A stretch of 43,048 nt of DNA, taken from the NCBI GenBank assembly GCA_049999765.1, contig JBNGIQ010009427.1, positions 297,029 through 340,076 on the forward strand. The letters are read 5' to 3'. The translations under genes were made by a program, and so were the position numbers. This DNA is from Phaeoceros laevis. Its lineage: Eukaryota > Anthocerotophyta > Anthocerotopsida > Notothyladales. The notes below the pieces were generated by a model. The model was not told the DNA's origin. It ran no database searches and saw only the letters and a program-made list of their open reading frames with translations. Each line of letters starts with the position of its first letter. Within the stretch, counting starts at the first letter, position 1. Positions 1 through 9,737 of this stretch are shown piece by piece.

Positions 1-170
1 GGCATGGGATGGATGGGGATGGATGGGGATGCTTGGGGATGGATGGAGATGGGTGGGATGGCTGGGGATGGATGGGGATGGGTGGGATGGATGGGATGGA
101 TGGGTGGACTAGATGGATGGATGGGATGGGATGGGATGGATGGATTGGATGAATAGGATGCATGGGCGGA
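1..170. repeat. G-rich GGATG/GGGATGGATGG minisatellite
   Basis: The first 170 bases are almost entirely imperfect repeats of GGATG, GGGATG and GGATGG units. The G-run density could form G-quadruplex-like structure on the + strand. The repeat runs off the left edge, so its full length is unknown. No gene is seen in it. Confidence 0.9.
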
Positions 171-369
171 GGGACAGCTGATTGCCGTGAATTCGACGGA
201 CCATATACTAGTCTTATATTATAAAAAAATAGGACACTCCGTACCCACCTCGAGGATGGACAGAATGCCAACGCTGTGGGAGCATGAACCTTCTGGTGCA
301 AACGGAGGGTACAATGTACCCAAAATCGTGTGAATCAGCGCAACCTTGTACAGTGGGATATCGATTGGT

Positions 370-839
370 TCTGGGCAATCGTGTAAAATCAGAACTTAAT
401 GTTTTCGCGAAGTGCAGTAGTCTTGAGGATGCTGGCAGCGTGTTTGACAGACTTCCGTAAACGGCAGCACCCCCATGCAGGGATTGAAGACTGCAAAATG
501 ATCTATATATTTAGTTCACTGTTATGCGAAGTGAGGCGGTTACAGCTTCAGCTTGTTTGACAAACTTCCAGAGAAGAATTTCTCTTACATGGACCGGGGA
601 CCATTCAGGTCATGCCCGGCAGCGGATGGGTCAGGAAGCCCATGGTCTTTGTGGTAGTTTGGAGCAGTGAAGTCCTCCAAATTTTTTCACATCAGGCATG
701 TGCCATCTTAGCAGGTGTAGCCCAAGGGAAGCAGGTCCATGCACACATGAGGGAACGAGGAAAACAAGCTGATGTGGTGTTGGAGCTGCATCAAGCAGCC
801 CAAATATGGCGCCAATACTTGTCCATCGGCGTTTGGTAA
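370..839 (+). pseudogene. Decayed PPR gene fragment
   Basis: Pieces of PLS-type PPR repeats read on the + strand but not in one frame. At 376-460 there is an S-type repeat (VFAKCSSLEDAGSVFDRLP) ending in TAA. At 548-606 a second repeat edge reads FSLFDKLPEKN followed by a degraded SYMDRG where VSWTA is expected. From about 690 to 785 an L-type repeat reads ACAILAGVAQGKQVHAHM. Stops and frame changes separate the pieces, so no functional protein is possible. The canonical loop spacing resembles the gene at 16744 more than the expanded-loop paralogues. Confidence 0.75.
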
Positions 840-1109
840 CGTACGTGGCACAACGGGACGGGGTCGAGGGGTCGAGGCAGTCGAAACTGCTGTCATAGCC
901 TGTCAAAACTAACGGTCTGACTCTCGACTCTCATGTCTATCAGCACAACATCGAAGTTTAATGGCTGTCGGAAGTAGCGACAAAACTGGCCGTTACGGTA
1001 CTTCCGGTGCCGGCGAAATAGTCCATCAATACTCTGACAAACTTTACTTCCAGGGGAGGTTGCCAACTGAGTGCGCTTTGTTGCGTTTCCCGCTCACCAC
1101 AAGTCGAAG

Positions 1110-2432
1110 ATGGAGGACAGCACAATTGCGGCAGGCGGAAAGGTGGCGGAGATGGAGGCGGAGGACTTCCGCGCAGCCAAGCATGTGGCGGTGGTGGGGC
1201 TGGAGGTTTGCGCGGGCGCCTCTGCCAAATCCGCGCTTTCAATCGGAGTGAAGCGAGTCGGGGAGCTGGACCAGACGCTGTGGGCGCAGGTGTGGAGCAA
1301 GGTGTTCCCCATCGAGGACCCCGCGGAGGAGGTTGCCGCGGGTCACAAGCGCGCGGAGATGACCACAATTTGGGAAGACTACCTGGCAGAGAAGCAAACA
1401 TGGTCGGGAGTGGTTGCGGCTCTCAAGCACAGAGAGGGCCAGAGCCTGGAGCTCCCCTTCCTGGGAGAGGAAATTCACGCAGCTGTGGTGGCATCCATGA
1501 AGGAGGTGGACGAGCTCATCGGAGATGGTCAGTGCTTCCCGCAGCTCAAGGCTTGGAACTACAAACAAGACCGGGAGGCCACGCTGGCGGAGGTGATGCA
1601 ATACTTGCTTGTAGTGCTGGAGGAGCTGGACGAGAGCATCGAGGTGCTGTACCAGAAAATCCAGGAGCAGAACGAGGAAATCACCAGGCTCCGGCCCCCG
1701 GATGCAGAGCCGATTCAGGTGAAGACGCAGTTTTTCCACGTGCAAGAGGACGAGAAGATGTGGCAGCACCGGGAGGAGCGGGAGCCTGAGCCGCAGATCA
1801 TGTGGCTTGCCCCAGTGCGCTTCACCGAGCAGGAAGCCTCCGAGTTCCTCAGGAAGAGAGCGGAGAAGAAGGCCAACTTGGCTGGGGTGGCAGCGGAGAT
1901 GCAGCAGGCGAGAGAGGCGGCGTTCCAGGCTCTTATTAAACACGGCTCTAGGTCGGCAATCGGATTGCGGGAGCTGGGATACCTAGGTCTGGAAACGGAG
2001 GATGAAGTGGCTGAAGAGTACTCGGACATTCTGGTGCGGTTCCAGAAGGTGGAGTTTCCTCACCGCATGAAGCCTCCGCAGGGAACCCCGAGGTTCCAGT
2101 TGCCGGAAGGCTATGCAGAAGAGTTGCAAGGAATGGGGGGCGTCAAGAGGTATCCTTCGTCCGAATCTGCTGCCAGGGACATGAATCAGTACATGACAGC
2201 CGAGAATCCATGCCCTATCTGCAAGCTCAGTGAGGCGGAGAACCTCATGTCCATGGTGTACTACTGTCGGGATTGCCTTGGCCCTCAGACCTGGAACTTC
2301 AAGCACAATCGCAAGGCTGGAGTGGCGGAAACAATGACCTATTTCATTGGAGCCATTCTCTACAGGCAGCGTCAGGTGGACTTCATGGACATGGCCTCGC
2401 ATATCCAGATGGGAGGTTTGAAAGTCAAGTGA
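1110..2432 (+). CDS. Unknown intronless gene, zinc-ribbon-like CxxC pair
   Basis: A single uninterrupted frame of 440 residues starting at MEDSTIAAGG. The frame is open 13 codons further 5' to 1071, but the ATG at 1110 is the better start. I do not recognise the family. The middle (about residues 165-200) is rich in Glu, Leu and Gln and likely coiled coil. Near the C-terminus (about residues 369-388) there is CPIC, 14 residues, then CRDC, a plausible metal-binding ribbon. A short motif occurs twice: WNYKQDREATLAEVMQY (around 1554-1604) and WNFKHNRKAGVAETMTY (around 2292-2342), suggesting two copies of one small fold. There is no obvious signal peptide or membrane segment. GC content is higher than in the AT-rich island that follows. 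An ATG at 961 opens an overlapping upstream frame (961-1251) that could affect translation. Confidence 0.7.
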   Translation: MEDSTIAAGGKVAEMEAEDFRAAKHVAVVGLEVCAGASAKSALSIGVKRVGELDQTLWAQVWSKVFPIEDPAEEVAAGHKRAEMTTIWEDYLAEKQTWSGVVAALKHREGQSLELPFLGEEIHAAVVASMKEVDELIGDGQCFPQLKAWNYKQDREATLAEVMQYLLVVLEELDESIEVLYQKIQEQNEEITRLRPPDAEPIQVKTQFFHVQEDEKMWQHREEREPEPQIMWLAPVRFTEQEASEFLRKRAEKKANLAGVAAEMQQAREAAFQALIKHGSRSAIGLRELGYLGLETEDEVAEEYSDILVRFQKVEFPHRMKPPQGTPRFQLPEGYAEELQGMGGVKRYPSSESAARDMNQYMTAENPCPICKLSEAENLMSMVYYCRDCLGPQTWNFKHNRKAGVAETMTYFIGAILYRQRQVDFMDMASHIQMGGLKVK

Positions 2433-3012
2433 CTAACTAGTCCTGAATAACGTCCTTCTTCTGATTTCATTTTCAAGATCTGCATCCCTTTTTTGTGAAT
2501 TCATGTCCTGCACTAGCCAGTTGCAAGTATCTCATCTTGCCGGTCTGCAGCTGAAATGACAAAGGCGGCTGATCAAGTAGGCCTGCTTTCAGAGATTAAC
2601 CGGTACTTGGCAAATAGTACTTTGACAAATGCTCAGTACCAGAACCTTCATTTTGAGGCAAGTATGAGTTCTGAGAAGCTTTGGTAGATTCGTTTTTTGT
2701 GCGCTGCTGCTGTTCCAAGGAGCAGGGGAGAGATGTGCGAGCCCCTTGCCCAGGGCACGGCCGTGCTATTTGTGGCCAGACAATGACAAGGCATGTAGGC
2801 AAGGAGAGAGCAGTACATTTTCCTCCCGCTGGATATCTTGTCTCAAGTCAGGAATCAGGATCCAAATATTCAGTGTAAAAAGTTACTAAAAACGCCAGCG
2901 AAGTAAAATGACGGTGACGAAGAAGTTTATTTCTCGTGTTTGATTGGGCAAGAAGGTACACGAAGTACAACGTTGCACCCAAGGTTTCAAAACATGCAAT
3001 CTTGTAAGTTAT
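2433..3012. other. Intergenic, no gene seen
   Basis: 3' flank of the preceding gene turning AT-rich. Only short chance reading frames; no repeat or domain recognised. Confidence 0.5.
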
Positions 3013-3273
3013 GACAAGATCCTATCACCGTTTCTCGTCATAACGAAACGTGTTTCTTATACATTCGTGAGTAGAAAACGTATAAATATCCGTTTCTTTT
3101 TGGGATACTTTATTTTAAGGATACAGTGTACACTAAGTCATCCGACAAGATCCTATCGCAGTTTCTCGTCATAACCAAACGTGTTTCTTATACATTCGTG
3201 AGTAGAAAATGTATAAATATCCGTTTCTTTTTGGGATACTTTATTTTAAGGATACAGTGTACACTAAGTCATC
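3013..3273. repeat. Two tandem copies of a 131-bp unit
   Basis: The stretch beginning GACAAGATCCTATC at 3013 recurs at 3144 with only a few differences over about 130 bases, including a TATAAATATC box and a GTGTACACTAAG segment. The same translation therefore appears twice in neighbouring frames. No coding function is apparent; it is probably transposon or LTR material. Confidence 0.9.
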
Positions 3274-3329
3274 CGATTTCATCGAGTGGACCTCGCCTCG
3301 CCATGCTTAGCCACTGACTACATATGTAT

Positions 3330-3480
3330 GCCTTACAAACCATGTTGTATGCCTTAGAGTATCTCCTATATAGGATCTAGAAGCTACTTGGGATAAATAC
3401 TCGTCTCTAATACAAGGCTTCGATCAATCAATCATAATATATATTGTCCTTCCTAAAGTCCGGCAAAGTCACCGGCCCCT
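3330..3480 (+). mobile_element. LTR-like promoter and leader segment (tentative)
   Basis: A CTATATAGG box at about 3367 is followed by CTCGTCTCTAATACAAGGCTTCGATCAATCAATC, written here in words as a CT-rich start then a repeated CAAT tract. This is the usual look of the U3/R/U5 part of a plant LTR. I see no clear primer-binding site or second LTR, so this is a weak call. Confidence 0.3.
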
Positions 3481-3609
3481 CTAACCACTTACCATCCGAA
3501 CCACCATCATCCCATGTGGAGTCGGTTAGCATGACCTCCCCTACTACTACTACTAGTCAAGAAAGTTTTTAACTTAATATATGCCTCGTGGTATTATTGT
3601 TGGCACTTC

Positions 3610-4090
3610 AAGCAATGCCTGTAGGAGAAAAGGCTCTTTGTGTTCTTCGAGTGGTGTGGCATGTTAGATGTGCTGGAAATCCTCTTGAAAAAGCTTGGAA
3701 TTTGTTACCGTAGACTGGATGAAACAATATCAGTTACGGCTTGTGATTCCATAGTGCATGACTTCAACAATGATCCACATGTGTGTGTGCTTATAATGTC
3801 TTTCAAAGCTGCCAGTCTTGGGCTCAATATGGTGGCAGCCTCTCATGTGCTACTTTCTGGATGTATGGTGGAACCCAACTATGGAGGATCAAGCTATTGA
3901 TCATCCGCACCGAATTCGGTAGACCGGGTCTGTGAGAGTGACACGCTTTGTTATGAAAGAATATGTGGAAGAGAGAGTACTCTATATTCAATAGAGAAAG
4001 AAGGAGATGAATAATTTAGCAGTTGGACGAGGAGAAATAGCAAATGTGGAGGCCGACAGGCTTATTAAATGTGACTTGAGATATTGATGA
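3610..4090 (+). pseudogene. SNF2-family helicase C-terminal fragment (relic)
   Basis: The conceptual protein matches the second RecA-like lobe of SNF2/RAD5-type chromatin-remodelling ATPases. YRRLDETISV, then VHDFNNDP, then IMSFKAASLGLNMVAASHV (motif V region) read in one frame to about 3850. A +1 shift then gives DVWWNPTMEDQAID and HRIR-stop, where motif VI HRIGQ is expected, followed by VRVTRFVMKEYVEERVL up to a TAG. The tail RKKEM and RLIKCDLRY continues the family's C-terminus. There is at least one frameshift and two stops, and no N-terminal lobe, so it is a dead fragment. Its position among transposon-like repeats suggests it was carried or broken by them. Confidence 0.85.
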
Positions 4091-4146
4091 ATCTTTCACT
4101 CCTCAATCTTGGACATAATCGATTTTTTCTCATTTGCTTTGTTCTT

Positions 4147-4254
4147 TAAGCTTACCTCTAGATAATATAGATTATATGGTATAGCTACATGATCTTACTT
4201 TAAGCTTACCTCTAGATAATATAGATTATATAATATAGCTACATGTTCTTACTC
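4147..4254. repeat. Two tandem copies of a 54-bp AT-rich unit
   Basis: TAAGCTTACCTCTAGATAAT begins at 4147 and again at 4201. The copies differ at only a few positions. No coding content. Confidence 0.9.
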
Positions 4255-4631
4255 CTGCCCTACCCCACTTGACTGCGACCTTGATTTAGTCGCGGTTCTG
4301 GGTCTCTAAATGACAAGTACAGTGATGTGATTCTGTAAATTTTCTAATAATTGAAATTTTTCGTCTATAGTTCAAATTTCCATTTCGTGTCCTCCATTTT
4401 CCAAACAAAGAGGAACGGTCTCAAACGCTTCTCTTCCGAACAAAGCTCTAAAAATTAAAATTTCTGCTATCATGATGACGGTGGTGGACCCCACTATGTT
4501 GATAATGGTATGTTAACCCTTAATGACCCCACACGCCATTTTATGGCCGGTTCCGTCCTTGCCCACGATTCTGAAACAATTACACATGCAATGTTTTTAA
4601 AATAATTTGTTTTTACTACCAATCGAAAGAG

Positions 4632-4698
4632 CTAGTTCAGCTCTTAGAGCTGAACTAGGCTCATTGGCATTGGATAGACTATCCAAGGCCAATGAGCC
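4632..4698. repeat. Two adjacent perfect hairpins
   Basis: CTAGTTCAGCTC (4632-4643) pairs perfectly with GAGCTGAACTAG (4647-4658) across 3 bases. Immediately after, GGCTCATTGGC (4658-4668) pairs with GCCAATGAGCC (4688-4698). Inside that, TTGGATA (4670-4676) pairs with TATCCAA (4680-4686) across 3 bases, leaving a single mismatch. Both stems could extrude as cruciforms or form RNA hairpins. No gene is linked to them. Confidence 0.9.
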
Positions 4699-4750
4699 TA
4701 TTTGCCACGTATATACATGTAATATGCGAGGAACAATTTGATAAGAAGAT

Positions 4751-4814
4751 TGTACGGGCCAGCAAGGGCCCCGTTTTCCATCTGTACGGGCCAGCAAGGG
4801 CCCCGTTTTCCGTC
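4751..4814. repeat. Two tandem copies of a 32-bp unit
   Basis: TGTACGGGCCAGCAAGGGCC starts at 4751 and again at 4783, with near identity across 32 bases. Confidence 0.9.
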
Positions 4815-5618
4815 ACATTGGAGAGATCATGTCAGGCGCTCGCTTCTAAACTATACGTTGTTTCCTAGCTAACCTAGCCTAAGTCTTTAACCTAGGTGGT
4901 ACATGCTTTCACCCTAGGTACAAAGGCAATGAGCAACTTGGTTTAAAAGTACCAATGGAATTTGCTACAATCTAGCACTCTATGCCGATTGAAAGGGCAT
5001 TGAACTCGAGGTGGAGGATTCTGAGAAACAATAATCACATGCTTTTAGAAAATGTTATCGCGGTGATTTGTGCATGCATTGTACAATGTGCCAGAGTTGC
5101 AGATTGCGCGTGCATTGTACAACCTAAACCCTAAACGCCGATATCTCAATGTGGTGGATGATACTGTGTAGCCCTAATGAAAAAAGAAAGGACAACATAT
5201 ATAAGAGGAAATGTATAGCTGGATCCAAGTTGAATGAGAGACTACCAAATAGTGCCGTTGAAACCCAAAAATAATAATTAATGACATCAGGTAATGAAAA
5301 TACAAGAAGAGAGTGTCTTGCCAGAAGATGAGTGCTTTGTATGTTTCGTGAATGCACATGGAAACACCACCCAGGACCGGGAACATTTTATCACAGACAA
5401 AATGGGACAGGTGACCACCAATTGTTTCCGCACGTCCTATGGAATCTTTACAGATGTTCAAAAACTGCTCCATCATTGAAGCGAATGCAAAACTAGAGCC
5501 ACGGTTGTGACAAGAGAAAATCTCTCGTTGTTACCGTCCCTACTCTAGAATTTTGTGTACTTCAATTTAGGTCGGATTGCTCCAGCCGTGGTTCCTGCAA
5601 GACTTCCAGAGCAAGTTT
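4815..5618. other. AT-rich intergenic/repeat DNA, no gene seen
   Basis: Only short chance frames. No domain, RNA gene or clear transposon end recognised. Confidence 0.4.
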
Positions 5619-5720
5619 CGAGCTCTGAAGAGGTTCCGAGCTCTCAAGAGATTCCGAGCTCTAAAGAGGTTCCGAGCTTTCAAGAGGTTCCGAGCTCTGA
5701 AGAGGTTCCAAGCTCACAAG
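5619..5720 (+). repeat. 18-bp minisatellite encoding a Glu-Val-Pro-Ser-Ser type repeat
   Basis: Five near-identical 18-base units (CGAGCTCTGAAGAGGTTC and variants) plus a degenerate sixth. Because the unit is a multiple of three, several + frames stay open. One (5555-5797) reads as repeated EVPSSxE, another as repeated FRALKR. Without a recognisable host protein this is best taken as a minisatellite rather than a gene. Confidence 0.85.
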
Positions 5721-5889
5721 CACTCTTCAGGCAGCCTCCCTCACCTCCTTCGGATCCGCAGCAGCCTGCAAGAACAGCAAGGGCAGCAGTGAGGTGAGCC
5801 CCTGCCTCCCTCGGCAAAACGGAGAGACACAATTCACAATTCACAAACATGCTGTTTAGATCGAAGCTCCAAATTAGCTGCATAGGAGT

Positions 5890-6391
5890 TAATGTGGTCG
5901 AGGATCATCCGCTCATGCCGCAACGTCGCTGAGCCATCTTAATACCAAATTGTAGCCTGAGGTGAAAGCTCCTCCTTCGTGCACGAAACTCCTCTCTCCA
6001 CAGCAAACCTTTGATAGCGCCTGCAATCAATGTCTGAAATTCCTCATCCAGATATTGCGAGAGGAATTGCATCCATCCCATTGAGTGCTCAAGTTCATGC
6101 TGCCTTTACGAATGCTTCTCAATGACGAAAGATTTTAGATCAGGGCTTGTAAAGCTTAGCAAATGGACGAGGTCTTCACTTGCAGCCATGCACCTTTGAT
6201 ACCATATAAAATCTAGCAGGTCGGGAGAGCATGAGCATAAGAGCAAGAAAGCGTTAGGCAAGAATAATTCATAATATTATGTTGTGGTAGTGTTTATATA
6301 TCGTGAATAAACCCGATAACCCCAATAACAAGCACTCCTAGTATGGACCCCTACATGTCTTAATACGGACTACTAACTACTAACTCCAACA
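5890..6391 (-). mobile_element. Ty1/copia-like LTR with primer-binding site and leader, minus orientation
   Basis: On the minus strand the sequence starts TGTTGGAGTTAG at 6391, a typical copia LTR start. It runs through an AT-rich promoter region to about 6204 and is followed directly by TGGTATCAAAGG (6192-6203). That matches the initiator-Met tRNA primer-binding site (TGGTATCAGAGC type). A reading frame then begins MAASEDLVHLLSFTSPDLK and, after one stop, continues to about 5890 as possible gag-like or captured sequence. The LTR is about 187 bp. I find no second LTR or polymerase, so this is an element fragment. Confidence 0.7.
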
Positions 6392-7912
6392 AAGAGGCCA
6401 TCACCTAGTTGGATGTATTCAACGCAATATTTGCAGCTGCCTTAACGACAGCGTTTACACCAAGAGTTGTTCCAAATGCATAAGCTTTTTCCTTTGTTTG
6501 TCCCTTATGTTATCTGTCCAGACATAACGATGTCCCTATGAACATCAACTAGACGAGTTTTCTCAGCAGTGCCACTTTCTTTACTTCTCAAAGCAGAATC
6601 ATCCAAGCACTTGAAAGAAGATTTCAAGTGCTTAATTGTTATATTAAGCACAATTTTCAAGACATTTTTCTTGTCTTTTGGTAGTGCTTTGTTATATAAC
6701 AATGGAAATCGGCAAACATCTTCAGTACCTTCCCTAGAGGTCCCATCATCCTCGCCATCAGAAGAAATCCTTCAACATCGGTGAACTTTGGCGGTATGTG
6801 ATTAAGGAGAGTGAATTTTTAGTTACTTACAGATTAGAAAGTTTTTCTTTCAAATGCTTAAAGCTAGAAGTTCTCCAACCTCTTTTCTTAATGAGTGTTT
6901 TAGGAAGGTTACTTATGCCAGTAGGGATGGCTTTCTTGTTCCTAAAGATGCAGAGGAAAAACAGACCCCCCTAGTGTTCAAACTAGAGTACTCTGAATGG
7001 GTTAGTCATTGCACTTAGGGGTTGTCTTAAACCCTAAACTTCTTCTAGAAATGCAACAAGTTTCATCTTTATCCTCCCTCCCCCAATACTTTTTGTGTTG
7101 AAGGAATTCTAGGAAACTATAGAGTTATCTAGTCAGAGCAAGCTTAGCCCCATTATATTAGCTTCACCGGGATTTCGAAGAATGTTTATATACATTGATC
7201 TTAGTGGACTCAGGCAGAAAAGGCTATACAATGGAGGTTTATCTCCCTTTTAAACTTAGATTGTAACTCATTGAATTCATGAATGAATGAATTCCAGTAT
7301 ACTTTAACTTCCCATCCAATTGATGAACCCGGGAGGGCAAAATATGTTTTGGATTATTTATGTGTTCTTTCTCTGAGTTTATGCTACAGACTCTCAACCT
7401 GCAACTCAAGAGTCTATACTTTTGTCTCACTTTTGTTTGGTTATTCCCCGAAATCACTCAGAAGTAGCCCGACCTTAGAGATCCGCATCCGGCACGGAAT
7501 CCTGAGCTTGTGCTCCTCCTTATTTTATCAGGGTGCCATGGGTGTAGGCTTGGGTGCCAGATTCCCCTCTAGGGACGGCCACGGCATAGGCTTGGGTTGT
7601 CAGCACCATTACTCGGCATTTCGACTCGTGTTCTTGCCCAATCTTCTGACTGCAGCCTCGGCGCGCGACGTGTAGGAGGCTGGTGGCTCGACATACCGGG
7701 TAGGTGGCTCGACTTAGAGGGTACAGCCCTCATGGGACCAACAGATTTTCTCCTTTTTTGGCATAAGAAACGCGCCCAAAACGGGCGATTCGAAGCTTGA
7801 ATCGTTAAGCTTGGGTCGTTAAAAGGGGCATCCTTTCATCATTTCCTTCCTTCAATTACGAAGCTTTTACACTATACAAGAGTCCTAGTTTCAACTACAA
7901 TGAGCATTTAGG
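6392..7912. other. AT-rich repeat-like DNA, no gene supported
   Basis: Frames at 6569-6784 and 7283-7675 have no recognisable domain and look like chance or eroded transposon sequence. No RNA gene or structured repeat stands out. Confidence 0.4.
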
Positions 7913-7929
7913 AACAATTATCCATTTCT

Positions 7930-8220
7930 GTCCCCTCGGGGACATCCAAGTGGTTGGGACTTAGGCCTTCCAAAGTGAAGACCAGGGTTCAATCCCGTAA
8001 TGTTTCTCGACCAAAAAATCAGGGTTCAATCCCGTAGTGTTTCTCGACCAAAAATTAGGGTTCAATCCCGTTTCTCGACCAAAAATCAGCAAGACTAACG
8101 CCGTTGCTTCTGAGCAAGAAGTGCTACTAATCTATACTGATCTAGTAGCATTGTAACACCCTAGCTCCATGAGTGTGGAGCTTTGATATGTAAAGAGCCG
8201 TGCCATTGTCGCTAAAAAAA
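7930..8220 (+). mobile_element. tRNA-derived SINE with 17-bp target-site duplication
   Basis: The element is bounded by perfect 17-bp direct repeats AACAATTATCCATTTCT at 7913-7929 and 8221-8237. Its 5' part has an A-box-like AGTGGTTGGGACTTAGG and a B-box-like GGTTCAATCCC, as in RNA polymerase III promoters of tRNA-derived SINEs. It ends GTCGCT followed by a run of A. Unusually, the B-box segment (AGGGTTCAATCCCGT plus GTTTCTCGACCAAAAA) is present three times in tandem between about 7981 and 8085. The perfect duplication implies a fairly recent insertion. Confidence 0.9.
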
Positions 8221-8354
8221 AACAATTATCCATTTCTCAAAATCTCCTATGATTTAACTGGGCAACCCTTGTTGAAGGCCCAATATTGATCATACTCTTT
8301 AACATCGTTAATAAATTGAACAAAACTACCCACAAAGGATAACACCATCAACAN

Positions 8355-8364
8355 NNNNNNNNNT
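8355..8364. other. Assembly gap (10 N)
   Basis: Ten N characters, a placeholder gap of unknown true size. It may hide upstream sequence of the HAD-like locus to the right. Confidence 0.95.
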
Positions 8365-9145
8365 GCAAATGATGGGGGGCAAATTGGAGCTGTCGCTGCG
8401 CGTCCTTAGCAGGGAGCTGAGGGGACTGCGAAAAGTGACAGCAAGCTCTGGAACTGCATTCAGTCAATCTGCGGACATTGATCGTCGGTTGCCACGAGGA
8501 AGGCCGTGCTTGGTTGACGTGCACGATATTTGCGGCTGGAGGCTCCGCAGCACGTTCCGAGTAAAAGGCTGCCAGCACTCTTAGCTGTAACCACGTGCTT
8601 GGGAGATTCACGTTTTGCTTGAAAGTTTCTGGAGAATGACTTGGATCGAGAGTGCACGTAAAGTGCACGCGTGTCAGTCTACAATTTCTTGGAAACCAGA
8701 ACCAGGAAGGTTATCCAGATTTGGATCATTTGCAAGTCGATTTGCTGTGAAGGCAAGCACAGTACTGTACAGCAGGGTAGAAAAGCTTGCCAGTAGTGAA
8801 GTACAGTAGTGTACACGGTGAGGACACTCTTCAGCTGCTCTGACGAAGAAAGTGCTGAGAAGTGTTTAGGTAGCTGCTGAAGGTTTTGGTAGGTCTTGGC
8901 CCTGCTTCTAGGCTTCTTGAATATCTGGTCAACGTCGTAGCCTGCATGCCCTTCCAGGCTCCAGCGCCTCCAGTTTTCTGATGGAGCTGCTTTCCAAAGG
9001 CAGAGCTGCTGCAGTTGCACATTCATATGAGCAGTGAGCACAGCGTTCACTCATAATCAGCAAGGAGGAGGCGCCCTTGCATTGGTGGAAAGTGGGGATG
9101 GCGGCGCCAGGGCTGACCTTGTGTTCATCTTCTTCATCTTACCAG
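8365..9145. other. Upstream region of the HAD-like locus, exons unresolved
   Basis: A frame at about 8372-8584 begins MMGGKLELSLRVL and might be an N-terminal or targeting exon, but I cannot link it by a convincing splice. A good 3' splice site (TCTTCTTCATCTTACCAG) lies at 9128-9145, which implies at least one upstream exon. Confidence 0.35.
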
Positions 9146-9708
9146 AACCTCGTGTTTGACATGGGTGGAGTGTTGTTCAGCTGGAAGGAACCCACTTGGG
9201 GTCCCTGTCTGGATCCACCTTCAAGAAGATGCTTCAGTCCGACCTGATACATCTCTACGAGACGGGCTACATTTCCACCTCCGAGGACCTCCACCGGCAG
9301 CTTGCGGAGAGGTTTGAGGTGCCCGTAGCTCACGTCGACCTCGCCTTTGCGCGGGCCGTGGAGAGCCTGTCCCCGATCGTGGAAATGGTGCGGTTCGTGG
9401 AAGGCGCCAAGGAGAGGAAGCAGGGGGTGCGCCTGTTTTGCATGTCCAACATAGGGATGCAGCATTGGCAGTACTTGGTGCAGGCATTCCCGGATTTCTG
9501 GCACCACTTTGATGGGAAGTTCCCTTCCTGGGCATCGGGAATGCGCAAACCGGATCCCCGGTTCTTCGAAAGAGTCATGCTGGAAGCCGGAATTATGGAA
9601 GCAGCTGTTGCCCTTGGCTGTACGGGTGTTCTTCACAAGACCTCCGGGGACACCCTACAGCACCTTGCTGCTCTCCTTCATACATATGAACTACCCCTGT
9701 CAACATAG
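9146..9708 (+). pseudogene. HAD-superfamily hydrolase (subfamily IA type), probably inactive
   Basis: After the splice acceptor at 9145 the sequence reads NLVFDMGGVLFSWKEPT, a HAD motif I of the FDxGGVL form. A one-base frame change at about 9180-9196 leads into the main frame. That frame contains YETGYIS, a cap region, motif II LFCMSNIG (Ser), and motif III MRKPDPRFFERV (Lys). The segment that should carry motif IV (two Asp that bind Mg) is missing: LEAGIMEAAVALGCTGVLH joins the helix before motif IV directly to the strand after it. The frame ends normally (HLAALLHTY). HAD enzymes of this group are cytosolic or organellar phosphatases or dehalogenase-like hydrolases using an Asp nucleophile. 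Frameshift plus loss of motif IV argue for a pseudogene, though a missed tiny exon or assembly error could explain part. Confidence 0.7.
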
Positions 9709-9737
9709 ACTTGCATCTGCCATGAGCAATGCAGGGC

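Noticed and set aside
961-1251. Open frame overlapping the 1110 gene start
   Set aside because: Composition is Arg/Trp-rich shadow of the GC-rich gene in another frame; kept only as a possible upstream ORF.
1239-1943. Long minus-strand frame opposite the 1110 gene
   Set aside because: Leu/His-rich antisense shadow with no domain; the + frame is longer and has coherent motifs.
2944-3317. Two similar frames suggesting a small gene pair
   Set aside because: They are the two copies of a 131-bp tandem repeat, not genes.
5124-5476. Two hydrophobic minus-strand frames
   Set aside because: AT-rich chance frames; membrane-like look comes from Phe/Ile/Leu codons.
7930-8100. Functional tRNA gene
   Set aside because: A- and B-box-like sequences are present but no cloverleaf can be folded, and the B-box part is triplicated; it is a SINE.
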